The position numbers and the translations under genes were made by a program. Source: Bradyrhizobium sp. NAS96.2 (GTDB lineage Bacteria > Pseudomonadota > Alphaproteobacteria > Rhizobiales > Xanthobacteraceae). From it: a stretch of 44,359 nucleotides of DNA. The notes beneath the pieces are model-generated. The model did not search any database, had not been told where the DNA came from, and worked only from the letters and a program-made list of their open reading frames with translations. Shown piece by piece: positions 24,642 to 31,373 of this stretch. The DNA lies in the NCBI RefSeq assembly GCF_001908235.1, contig NZ_LGHK01000158.1, positions 1 to 44,359 of the forward strand, given 5' to 3'. How positions within the stretch are numbered: the first letter of the stretch is position 1; each line of letters begins with the position of its first letter.

Positions 24642-25704
24642 CTTTGGCGGCTTCGTCCATGTAGGTCGGATCGAAGCGCAGCTTGACGTTCGCCTTGTCG
24701 CCCAGCACCGACTTGTCGGCGAGCTCGATGCCGACGGCGTCGGCCGATTTCGCGCCCTTGCCGAGCAGGTCCTTCTCGAACAGGAACTTGCGGACGCGAT
24801 CCATGGTCGCTCCGACAGTCTTGCTGCGCGTAAAGGCTTCGGCGTCGGTTGCCTTGTCGAACAGTTTTGTGGTCGAGAGCTGGCTGTCGAAACCGGCAAG
24901 GTCGGTGCCGGAGGCCTTGGCCATCGCCTCCTTGGCGGCCTTCGCGGCGGGATCGTTCGCCGTCATCCTGGACAGCGTCTCGTACCAGATGCCGACCAGC
25001 GCCTTGGCGAAATCCGGATTGTCCTTGGCAACCGCGGTGTTCACCACCATCAGGTCCATGATCTCACCGGGGATCTGCGAGGAATCGAACACCTTCTTGG
25101 CGTCGGGCGAGCCGAGGATTTCCGTGACGATCGGATTCCAGGTCACGACCGCATTGACGTCAGGCGTCTTGTAGGCGGCTGCGATGTCGGCATCCGACGT
25201 GTTGACGACCTTGACGTCCTTCTCGCTGAGCTTGCTGGTCTCGAGCGCACGCGCCAGCAGATAGTGCGACACCGAGAACTCGACCAGATTGACCGTCTGT
25301 CCCTTGATCGCGGCGAGGTCGGACTTGTTCTTCAGGATCACGGCATCATTGCCGTTGGAGAAGTCGCCCATCACGACTGCTGTCGTGTCGACGCCGCCTG
25401 CGGCAGGAATCGACAGCGCATCCATGTTGGTGATGGTGACGGCGTCATAGCCGCCGGCGGTGTACTGGTTGATCGATTCGACGTAGTCGTTGAACTGCTT
25501 GACCTCGATCGTGATGCCGTATTTGTCGGCCCACTTCTTGACGATGCCGGTGTCGGCCGCATAGCCCCACGGCATCCACCCGACATAGATCGACCAGGCG
25601 ACCTTGAAGCTTTTCTTCGGCGCGGCATCGGCCGCGGGCGCCGCCGCGAGCACGATCGCGCAGCCGATGACAACCGAGCGAAGGAAGAAAGAGAACTTGT
25701 TCAT
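24631..25704 (-). CDS. ABC transporter substrate-binding protein, probable guanidine receptor
   Basis: A 357-residue periplasmic binding protein of the nitrate/taurine type found next to urea carboxylases. Signal peptide MNKFSFFLRSVVIGCAIVLA, cleaved near ADA-A (residue ~28). The mature start FKVAWSIYVGWMPWGYAADT and YVESINQYTAGGYDAVTITN are the family hallmarks. The ATG at 25702-25704 has AGAGGGA upstream; the frame is open further 5' but that part lies in the riboswitch leader. It is the first gene of the operon directly after the guanidine-I riboswitch terminator, which argues that guanidine is the ligand rather than urea. Confidence 0.9.
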   Translation of the reverse strand: MNKFSFFLRSVVIGCAIVLAAAPAADAAPKKSFKVAWSIYVGWMPWGYAADTGIVKKWADKYGITIEVKQFNDYVESINQYTAGGYDAVTITNMDALSIPAAGGVDTTAVVMGDFSNGNDAVILKNKSDLAAIKGQTVNLVEFSVSHYLLARALETSKLSEKDVKVVNTSDADIAAAYKTPDVNAVVTWNPIVTEILGSPDAKKVFDSSQIPGEIMDLMVVNTAVAKDNPDFAKALVGIWYETLSRMTANDPAAKAAKEAMAKASGTDLAGFDSQLSTTKLFDKATDAEAFTRSKTVGATMDRVRKFLFEKDLLGKGAKSADAVGIELADKSVLGDKANVKLRFDPTYMDEAAKGKL

Positions 25705-25730
25705 TGCCGATCCCTCTTGCGAAACTTCAC

Positions 25731-25772
25731 AAAAAGGGACTGGCGAAAAGACCATCGCTCCGCCAATCCCTT
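25731..25772 (-). terminator. Intrinsic terminator of the guanidine riboswitch (expression platform)
   Basis: On the minus strand GGGATTGGCG (25770-25761) pairs with CGCCAGTCCC (25745-25736), ten pairs with one G-U, extended by two A-T pairs and followed by TTTTT (25735-25731). It lies between the aptamer and the binding-protein start and would stop transcription when guanidine is absent. Confidence 0.85.
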
Positions 25773-25892
25773 GGCTAACGAGGTCTCCCGGGCTTTTATC
25801 CCGCCGTGCACCTGCGGGGATGTCTCCCCCGCAAGCGGCTGCTCTCGGACCAGCATCTTGCCTGGCAAGATCGGAACCCTAGCGGCCAACTC
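25771..25892 (-). ncRNA. Guanidine-I (ykkC-type) riboswitch aptamer
   Basis: The minus strand shows the hallmark conserved blocks of the ykkC/guanidine-I class in order: CTAGGGTTCCG, a short hairpin (ATCTTGC-CAG-GCAAGAT), CTGGTCCGAGAG, a GC hairpin (GCGGGG...CCCCGC), and ACGGCGGGATAAAAGCCCGG followed by GAGA. A closing helix can form between TTGGC (25889-25885) and GCCAA (25775-25771). The 3' side of this helix touches the 5' side of the terminator stem, so ligand binding should disfavour the terminator and switch the operon on. This class is known to bind guanidinium. The six genes downstream are transport and carboxylation genes that suit this ligand. Confidence 0.93.
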
Positions 25893-26077
25893 AGCGCCTT
25901 TGATGCACGAGGCGTGCCACAGAGCTGGCGTTTGAATCTCATGAGATTTTCCGGTGCGCTCGGCTTGGCGGCGCAAGCGTGCTGCTCAAAAACTGCGCAG
26001 GCCTGCTCAGAATTGGCTCTGTCCTTTCGCCACCCGCGCTCGCAGGATTGCGATGGACGGTGTCGAGGGGGAAGTCG

Positions 26078-26182
26078 ATGCGCAAGCTTCTGAGCGTTCT
26101 GTGCGCCGGCCTCTGGCGCGGACTGCACGGCCGGTTCGGCCTGGTGCCGACGTCAGACGTCGGCGGTGCAAGGCGGCGGTAG
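26078..26182 (+). CDS. Candidate 34-residue small protein
   Basis: The ATG at 26078 follows GAGGGGGAA and encodes MRKLLSVLCAGLWRGLHGRF then GLVPTSDVGGARRR, ending TAG at 26182. A basic start followed by a hydrophobic run suggests a membrane-inserting micro-protein, but the length is too small for certainty and the C-terminal part coincides with a palindrome. Confidence 0.3.
   Translation: MRKLLSVLCAGLWRGLHGRFGLVPTSDVGGARRR
26146..26164. repeat. Perfect palindrome after the GST gene
   Basis: GCCGACGTC (26146-26154), A, GACGTCGGC (26156-26164). It starts 24 bases past the GST stop on the minus strand. There is no T-run, so it is either a poor terminator or a protein-binding site. Confidence 0.5.
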
Positions 26183-26188
26183 GACCGG

Positions 26189-26833
26189 TCAGATCTTCAC
26201 GGTGTTGACCGCGACGCTCTCCTTGTAGGCCGGCCGTGCGGTGACGCGGTCGAGATAGGGCGTCGCGACATCGCAGACCCCGACGCCGTAATCGATGGCC
26301 CACACCAGACAGGTCGTCAGCAGGATGTCCGCGCTGGTGAACTGATCGCCCATCAGATACTTGCGGCCATCGGACAGCGCCACTTCGACGTGCCTGAGTT
26401 GCTGGCGGAAATATTCCGCGGCCTTGCCGACCACGTCGGGCGCGTGGCCGTAGATATGCGCAAGACCCTGGAGGCCGTGGCGGCGCATCACGTAAAGGCT
26501 GGTCGAGTCCAGTTCGGCCACGATGAAGAAGCACCATTCCAGCCAGCGCGCGAAATCGCGCGCCGCAACCGGCACCAGCGCAACATCGGGATTGGAATAG
26601 GTGCGCGCCAGATAGGCGACGATCGCGGCGCTCTCCCCGATCGTAAAGTCGCCGTCCTGCAGCAGCGGTATCTTCTGGCGCGGGTTCAGCTCCGTGTATT
26701 CGGGCGTCTTGGTCTCGCCCGAGCGCGGCAGGATCGGCCGGCAGCGATAATCCAGTCCCAGTTCGTGCAACGCCCAATGGGCTCGGATCGTCCGCGATGT
26801 CCCCACGCCCCACAGCGTCAGCGTCTCCGGCAT
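26189..26833 (-). CDS. Glutathione S-transferase family protein
   Basis: A 214-residue GST-fold protein: thioredoxin-like N-terminus (MPETLTLWGVGTSRTIRAHW, PRQKIPLLQDGDFTIGESAA with the cis-Pro and the Glu-Ser glutathione-binding pair near residues 52-70) and an all-helical C-terminal domain (~90-205) with the N-capping-type FTSADILLTTCLVW. The ATG at 26831-26833 is four bases after the SDR stop; a longer frame would run back into the SDR gene. It is the last gene of the CoA-transferase / SDR / GST operon. Its role could be glutathione conjugation or isomerisation of an intermediate; the substrate is not known. Confidence 0.88.
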   Translation of the reverse strand: MPETLTLWGVGTSRTIRAHWALHELGLDYRCRPILPRSGETKTPEYTELNPRQKIPLLQDGDFTIGESAAIVAYLARTYSNPDVALVPVAARDFARWLEWCFFIVAELDSTSLYVMRRHGLQGLAHIYGHAPDVVGKAAEYFRQQLRHVEVALSDGRKYLMGDQFTSADILLTTCLVWAIDYGVGVCDVATPYLDRVTARPAYKESVAVNTVKI

Positions 26834-26837
26834 GACA

Positions 26838-27578
26838 TCACCATTTCTCGACCGATGGCCGCAGATCGATTTCATGGCTCCAGCCGTCGCGGCTTTGCTG
26901 GTGCACGAACCAGTAGGCCTCGGCGATCGAGGATGTCTTCGTCAGCGAATCCGGCGCGATCTCCGACGCGTCGATGCCCCTGTCGGCCATCCGCTGGTGA
27001 ATGGCTGGGCTATCGACGCCGGCATCGATCAGGAGATGGGCGACATGGATGTTCTTCGGCCCGAGTTCGCGCGCCATTGCCTGCGCCACCGCGCGCAGGC
27101 CGAACTTTGCGGACGCGAATGCGGCAAAGCCGCTGCCGCCGCGCACGCTCGCGGTCGCGCCGGTGAACAGCATGGTGCCCCGGCCATGCCGCAGCATATG
27201 CCGCGTCGCCTCGCGTCCGACCAGGAATCCGGCCATGCAGGCGAGCTCCCAGGCCTTGAAGAACAGTTTTTCGCTGGTCTCGTGCAGGTCCTTCTTCACG
27301 TTCGAGCCAGCATTGAACAGGCAGACCTCGATCGGCCCGATCTCGCGCTCGACCCGCTCGCACAGCTCCTGCACCTCGCTCTCGCGCCGCGCATCGACGG
27401 CGAATGCATGCACCTTGCGTCCCGCGCGGGTCAGTTCCTCCACCAGCGCGCCCGATTTCGCCGGATCGCGCCGCGCGATGCAGACGGAGTAGCCGCCGGC
27501 CGCAAACCGCCGCGCGACAGCGGCCCCGATCGCGTCGCCCGCGCCAACCAGCAAGGCAGTCTTGTTCGTCTCGGCCAT
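26838..27578 (-). CDS. SDR-family protein with a non-canonical active site
   Basis: A 246-residue short-chain dehydrogenase/reductase fold: cofactor motif GAGDAIGAAVARRF (residues ~12-25), IARRDPAKSG, and the NAG motif (LFNAGSNVKK). The catalytic YxxxK is replaced: the sequence is GFAAFASAKFGLRA, so the Tyr position is Phe while Lys is retained, and the Ser position 13 residues earlier appears to be Ala. Related SDR-like proteins with FxxxK exist, so this is likely a subfamily trait and not a mutation. Oxidoreductase activity is doubtful. The ATG at 27576-27578 has GGGAGA upstream. It is the middle gene of the operon. Confidence 0.85.
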   Translation of the reverse strand: MAETNKTALLVGAGDAIGAAVARRFAAGGYSVCIARRDPAKSGALVEELTRAGRKVHAFAVDARRESEVQELCERVEREIGPIEVCLFNAGSNVKKDLHETSEKLFFKAWELACMAGFLVGREATRHMLRHGRGTMLFTGATASVRGGSGFAAFASAKFGLRAVAQAMARELGPKNIHVAHLLIDAGVDSPAIHQRMADRGIDASEIAPDSLTKTSSIAEAYWFVHQQSRDGWSHEIDLRPSVEKW

Positions 27579-27642
27579 AGGACATCTCCCACCGACGGTA
27601 GTTCTTCAGTTCGGCAATGCTGACGTTGCGCGGCGCGGCCGT

Positions 27643-28839
27643 TCAGACCGCGCGCACGGCCTTCTGCGCGATCATCGCTTCGATGGCGGCGTCGCCGTAA
27701 CCGAGGTCGCGCAGCACCTGCCTGGTGTGCTGGCCGATGCGCGGCGCCGGGCCGCCGATCGCCGCGGCATCGACCTCGAACCGCGCCGCGGGCTTCGGCT
27801 GCCGCACGGTGCCGACCCCGGGCTGCTCCAGTTCGGCGATCAGCCCACGGGCCACCACCTGCTCGTTGGCGATGATCTCGCCGCGCCGCAGGATCGGCGC
27901 GCACGGCACGTCGGCCGCATCGAGCCGCGTCAGCCATTCGGCGGTCGTATGCTTGCCGATATAGTCCTGCATCTTGTTGATGCGTGCCGTGGCATTGACC
28001 GAGCGCGACGCCGGCGTGGCGAAGCGTTCATCGGCGGCGAGCGCTGGATCGCCGGTCGCCTTGCAGAAACCCTGCCATTCGGAATCGGAGATCGTCCCGC
28101 AGGTGAGATAGCCGTCCGAAGTCTGGAACACGAGATCGGGACGATCGTTCGGATCCGACGTCGCCTGCTCGCGGCCGACCACGGTGTATTGCATCATGCC
28201 TTCCGGCCAGAGATAGGCGATCATCGCGTCGAGCATCGCCACCTGGATATGCTGGCCGTTGCCGGATTTTTCCCGGGCGTACAGCGCCGCCGTGATTGCC
28301 TGCGCGGCATAGACCGCCGTCGTCTTGTCGGCCACGATGGTCCGGATCATCTGCGGGCGGTTGGTGACGGGCTGTGCCTGCACGTCGCAGAAGCCCGACA
28401 GGGCCTGCACGATGGGATCGTAGACGCGCTTCTTGGCATAGGGCCCGTCTTCGCCGACGCCGCTGATCGAGACATAGATCAACCGTCGATTCTTGCTGCG
28501 CACCTCGTCCGGACCGAGCCCGAGACGTTCCATCGTGCCGGGCCGGAAATTCTGCACCAGCACGTCGGCCTCTCGAACCAGCTTGCCCAGCACCTCGCGG
28601 CCGGCATCGGTCTTCATGTCGATCGAGAGCGAGCGCTTGCCGCGGTTCGACGAGATGAACAGCGCCGAGAACTCGCCGGTCTTGTCGACATTGGCCCGGC
28701 TGCGGCGGGTGATGTCACCGCCGATCGGCTCGACCTTGAGAACATCCGCGCCCTGATCGGCCAGAAACATCGTCGCGAACGGCCCGGAGACGACCCCGGT
28801 CAGATCGAGTACCCGAACTCCCGCCAATGGCCCTGACAT
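27643..28839 (-). CDS. Family III CoA-transferase (CaiB/BaiF type)
   Basis: A 398-residue class III CoA-transferase: the N-terminus GPLAGVRVLDLTGVVSGPFA, the segment NRGKRSLSIDMKTDAGREVL, VLVQNFRPGTMERLGLG (~residues 94-110), and VYDPIVQALSG, whose Asp (~141) is at about the place expected for the catalytic aspartate. The C-terminal half includes RGLIAELEQPGVGTVRQPKPAARF. Such enzymes move CoA between carboxylic acids. It leads a three-gene operon with the SDR and GST genes, suggesting breakdown of an organic acid or aromatic compound. The acid is unknown. The AraC-type gene upstream on the same strand is the probable activator. Confidence 0.9.
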   Translation of the reverse strand: MSGPLAGVRVLDLTGVVSGPFATMFLADQGADVLKVEPIGGDITRRSRANVDKTGEFSALFISSNRGKRSLSIDMKTDAGREVLGKLVREADVLVQNFRPGTMERLGLGPDEVRSKNRRLIYVSISGVGEDGPYAKKRVYDPIVQALSGFCDVQAQPVTNRPQMIRTIVADKTTAVYAAQAITAALYAREKSGNGQHIQVAMLDAMIAYLWPEGMMQYTVVGREQATSDPNDRPDLVFQTSDGYLTCGTISDSEWQGFCKATGDPALAADERFATPASRSVNATARINKMQDYIGKHTTAEWLTRLDAADVPCAPILRRGEIIANEQVVARGLIAELEQPGVGTVRQPKPAARFEVDAAAIGGPAPRIGQHTRQVLRDLGYGDAAIEAMIAQKAVRAV

Positions 28840-28917
28840 GCGTTGTTTCCTTCTTCGATGCGCGGACGCGACCCATTCTCGAGCGCAACCCGGCTTACGA
28901 CGGCGCAGCCCCAGACG

Positions 28918-28954
28918 CTTGCGGGAAAACGCCGCGACTTGCGGAAAAGCGCCG
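28918..28954. promoter_or_regulatory. Candidate AraC-type operator: two 17-bp direct repeats, 20-bp period
   Basis: CTTGCGGGAAAACGCCG (28918-28934) and CTTGCGGAAAAGCGCCG (28938-28954) match at 15 of 17 positions and start exactly 20 bp apart, two helical turns. AraC-family activators typically bind such tandem half-sites. The site lies 79 bases before the CoA-transferase start and next to the stop of the AraC-type gene. Confidence 0.55.
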
Positions 28955-28958
28955 AAAC

Positions 28959-29831
28959 TCAGGCCCTGTGCTGCTGCCGGAACACCGACGGGCTCATGCC
29001 CGTGGCCTGCCTGAACGACGACGAGAAATGCTGGGCGTGGCTGAAGCCCGACGCCAGCGCGATGCTGGTCAGGCTCTCGTCGGTGTCGCTGAGGCGGCGC
29101 TTGGCCGATGCGATGCGCAGGCCGAGCACGTAGCGATGCGGGCTGCTGCCGGTGCTCTCCTGGAAGGCGCGCAGGAAATGCCGCTTGCTCAGGCCGGCGA
29201 CATCCGACAGCGCCGACAGCGAAATCGTCTCGCCGAGGTTTGCGCGGATGAACTCTTCGATCTTCCGCAGCTTGAGCGCCGGCAATCCGCCGCGGCTCAG
29301 TTGCTTCGCCGGTTCCACGCCGCGCGACAGCCGCGCCAGATGGGCTAGCGCCTGGCTGGCCCAGCCTTCGGCGAACAGGTCGAACAAATTGTCGGGGGTC
29401 GCCGCCTCCTGGCTGAGTTCGGCGAGACTGCGGGAGAGCTGGTCATGACCGAACGCAATCGCGGGCGTTTCGATCAAGCCATTGAGACGGCTTTGCACAA
29501 ACAGCGGATCGAGGAACACGACGACATAGTCGAACGCCGGTCCGACCGACCATTCCCCCTCGATCTCGGTGCCGGCGGGGAATAGCGCGAGATTTGCTAC
29601 CTCGGAAAACTCGTACTCGACGGGCCGGCCGTTGACCGCGGCCCGCAGCCGCGAGCACCCGTTGCGGAACCAGAACAATGTCAGTTCAGGTTGGCGGAAG
29701 TGCCAGTTCATGCGGGGCCGCGAGGTCCGGCTGAGCAGCTCGACCCTGATCGGCTTCGACCGCGCGACGACGGACGACACAAGCTCACCGCCGACCTGGC
29801 GGACAAACCGGCCCGGACGCGCTTCCTCCAT
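28959..29831 (-). CDS. AraC-family transcriptional regulator (likely activator of the CoA-transferase operon)
   Basis: A 290-residue AraC-type protein. The C-terminal ~100 residues carry both helix-turn-helix motifs: ISLSALSDVAGLSKRHFLRAF with QESTGSSPHRYVLGLRIASA, then LTSIALASGFSHAQHFSSSF followed by RQATGMSPSVFR. The N-terminal ~180 residues form a beta-rich sensor (LTLFWFRNGCSRLRAAVNGR, LALFPAGTEIEGEW). The gene lies directly upstream of the CoA-transferase/SDR/GST genes on the same strand, with a pair of tandem repeats in the 119-base gap. Start at ATG 29831 with GGAGATGTCCC upstream. The inducer is unknown. Confidence 0.9.
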   Translation of the reverse strand: MEEARPGRFVRQVGGELVSSVVARSKPIRVELLSRTSRPRMNWHFRQPELTLFWFRNGCSRLRAAVNGRPVEYEFSEVANLALFPAGTEIEGEWSVGPAFDYVVVFLDPLFVQSRLNGLIETPAIAFGHDQLSRSLAELSQEAATPDNLFDLFAEGWASQALAHLARLSRGVEPAKQLSRGGLPALKLRKIEEFIRANLGETISLSALSDVAGLSKRHFLRAFQESTGSSPHRYVLGLRIASAKRRLSDTDESLTSIALASGFSHAQHFSSSFRQATGMSPSVFRQQHRA

Positions 29832-30008
29832 GGGACATCTCCTCCGCGTTTGGCACGGATGGTAAGTTCCAAATCAGAATTGACTATCCGACGGCGGAAA
29901 TCCAGCCCCTTTGATAGCTGATCGCCAAGATGTTAGCGGGCGGATGCAGGGAACAGCGGCGCGGGCCCGGCCGTGGGCACCAGCATGACCATCGACGGAG
30001 ACGACGTT

Positions 30009-30719
30009 TTACCCCGCGACTCGCAGCGCGGTCACGGCGACGCAGGCATTGCCGAACGGAATCAGCACCACCTGCGCGCCATTCGGCAGTGCGATCGTCG
30101 CGAGTTCACCGAGCGCGCCGCTTTGCCCGTTCAGCTTGGCGAGTTCGGCGGCAACCGTCGAGCAGTTCTCCGCCCGCGGCGTCACCCGCACCAGATTGCC
30201 TTCGCAGGCCGACCCGACCGGTGCGGCAAACACGACGCCGGCGGCCTGCTGGGCCGTATTGCCCTGCGGCGCTTGATTGCCTTGCGAGGCTTGGTTCTGG
30301 GGACCCTGGTTCGGTGCGAGCGCGACCAGCGACTGCACCGAATGCGAATTGCCGGCCTTGGCGTCCCACTGCGACTGCGCGGTGTAGTTGGAATTCATCG
30401 CAAGCCCACGGCCGAGTGTGCCGAACAGATTGGCGCAGGTCACGACATTGCCCTGCCGGGCGTGCTCGTCGAACACGGTCGGCTGCTGTCCCGCCTGCTG
30501 CGGCGGAACGGATGCCGCGGCAGAGGGCGGCGTCTGCGCCTCCGGCGGACGCTGCTTGTGGGGCTGCGGCTTCGCAGCAGCGGCGGGCTTCTTGGCCGGA
30601 GCCGGTGCAGCCGGCTGCAATGGTACCGGCTGCGCCTGCTGCGCGTAGACCACGACGCCGGCGGCACCGAGCGCAGCCACGACGACCGCAACAAAGATCA
30701 ATCCAAGGGTGCGCCGCAT
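30009..30719 (-). CDS. Membrane-anchored Pro/Ala/Gln-rich exported protein of unknown function
   Basis: A 236-residue protein: an uncleaved or cleaved N-terminal hydrophobic segment (MRRTLGLIFVAVVVAALGAA), a Pro/Ala/Lys/Gln linker (~residues 28-85), then a region with four Cys (VTCANLFG, SACEGNLV, ENCSTVAA, GNACVAVT) and a Gln/Asn-rich stretch. Cys pairs suggest disulfides in the periplasm. The start at 30719 is chosen for the signal segment and the AAGGAAGAA upstream; an open frame extends further. It lies 79 bases after an IalB-family gene and the adhesin, same strand, and may share their transcript. The family is not recognised with confidence; it could assist adhesin export or surface structure. 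Confidence 0.7.
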   Translation of the reverse strand: MRRTLGLIFVAVVVAALGAAGVVVYAQQAQPVPLQPAAPAPAKKPAAAAKPQPHKQRPPEAQTPPSAAASVPPQQAGQQPTVFDEHARQGNVVTCANLFGTLGRGLAMNSNYTAQSQWDAKAGNSHSVQSLVALAPNQGPQNQASQGNQAPQGNTAQQAAGVVFAAPVGSACEGNLVRVTPRAENCSTVAAELAKLNGQSGALGELATIALPNGAQVVLIPFGNACVAVTALRVAG

Positions 30720-30798
30720 CGACCATTCTTCCTTTTCACTTCGCACTTCAGTCTCGAGCCGGATGCCGGAATTCCACATCCGCATGTCCGACCTCGCT

Positions 30799-31368
30799 TC
30801 ATTTGAGTTTCGCCAGCACGCCGGACAGTCCGTCCAGCGGCGCCTCCAGCGTGATCGGTCCGCCCTGCGGAAGCGGATAGGACACGAGGCATGGCGTCGC
30901 CGCGCGGATGTGCCGCTTCAGCACGTTGCCGATCGCGATCGTGGCGAAGCAGAAATTGGCGTCGCAGCGATCGGTCTGCGCGACGATGCGGTCGGGACTG
31001 TCGCCCATCGCGAGCTCGATCTGCGCGCCGACCCCGGCGGCTGCGGGGATCCGCATCGCCATCAGCGGCTTGCCGTCGGCGGTCGCAATCAGCGACCAGT
31101 TGAAGGCGACCGCGCCCTGCGCGTTGACGATCGACTGCGTGACGTTGCAGACCCGGCGCTTCGATTTCAGGCTCTCGTCGCAGATCAGGGTCCAGTTCTT
31201 GAACGGCTGGATCATCCGCCTGAACTCGCCAAGCGTCTCGCCTTCCGGCACCATGACGTCCGATGGCTTCACGGTGTAGGCCGACGGCGGCGCCGACTGC
31301 GCGTCCGCGCTCGCCGCCTCGCCGAGCCAGATCGCCAAAGCCAGGCACGCCAGCCGCCTCGTCGCCAT
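30799..31368 (-). CDS. Invasion-associated locus B (IalB) family periplasmic protein
   Basis: A 189-residue secreted protein: signal peptide MATRRLACLALAIWLGEAAS (cleavage near ADA-Q, residue ~23), then the IalB core with FKNWTLICDESLKSKRRVCN, VNAQGAVAFNWSLIATADGK, the Cys pair in RCDANFCFATIAIGN (~residues 129-143) and a third in ATPCLVSYPLPQGGPI. IalB proteins are widespread in alphaproteobacteria; in Bartonella one is linked to erythrocyte invasion, but most have no proven function. The ATG is six bases from the adhesin stop with no separate ribosome site, so its translation is likely coupled to the adhesin. A role in the outer-membrane/periplasmic support of the adhesin is possible. Confidence 0.85.
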   Translation of the reverse strand: MATRRLACLALAIWLGEAASADAQSAPPSAYTVKPSDVMVPEGETLGEFRRMIQPFKNWTLICDESLKSKRRVCNVTQSIVNAQGAVAFNWSLIATADGKPLMAMRIPAAAGVGAQIELAMGDSPDRIVAQTDRCDANFCFATIAIGNVLKRHIRAATPCLVSYPLPQGGPITLEAPLDGLSGVLAKLK

Positions 31369-31373
31369 CAGGG

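Larger units (their letters stand above)
25893..26188. other. Intergenic region between the guanidine operon leader and the GST gene
   Basis: About 300 bases. It must contain the promoter for the guanidine operon (minus strand, upstream of 25892) but no convincing -35/-10 was identified. A 34-codon plus-strand ORF and a 9-bp palindrome are listed separately. Confidence 0.4.
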
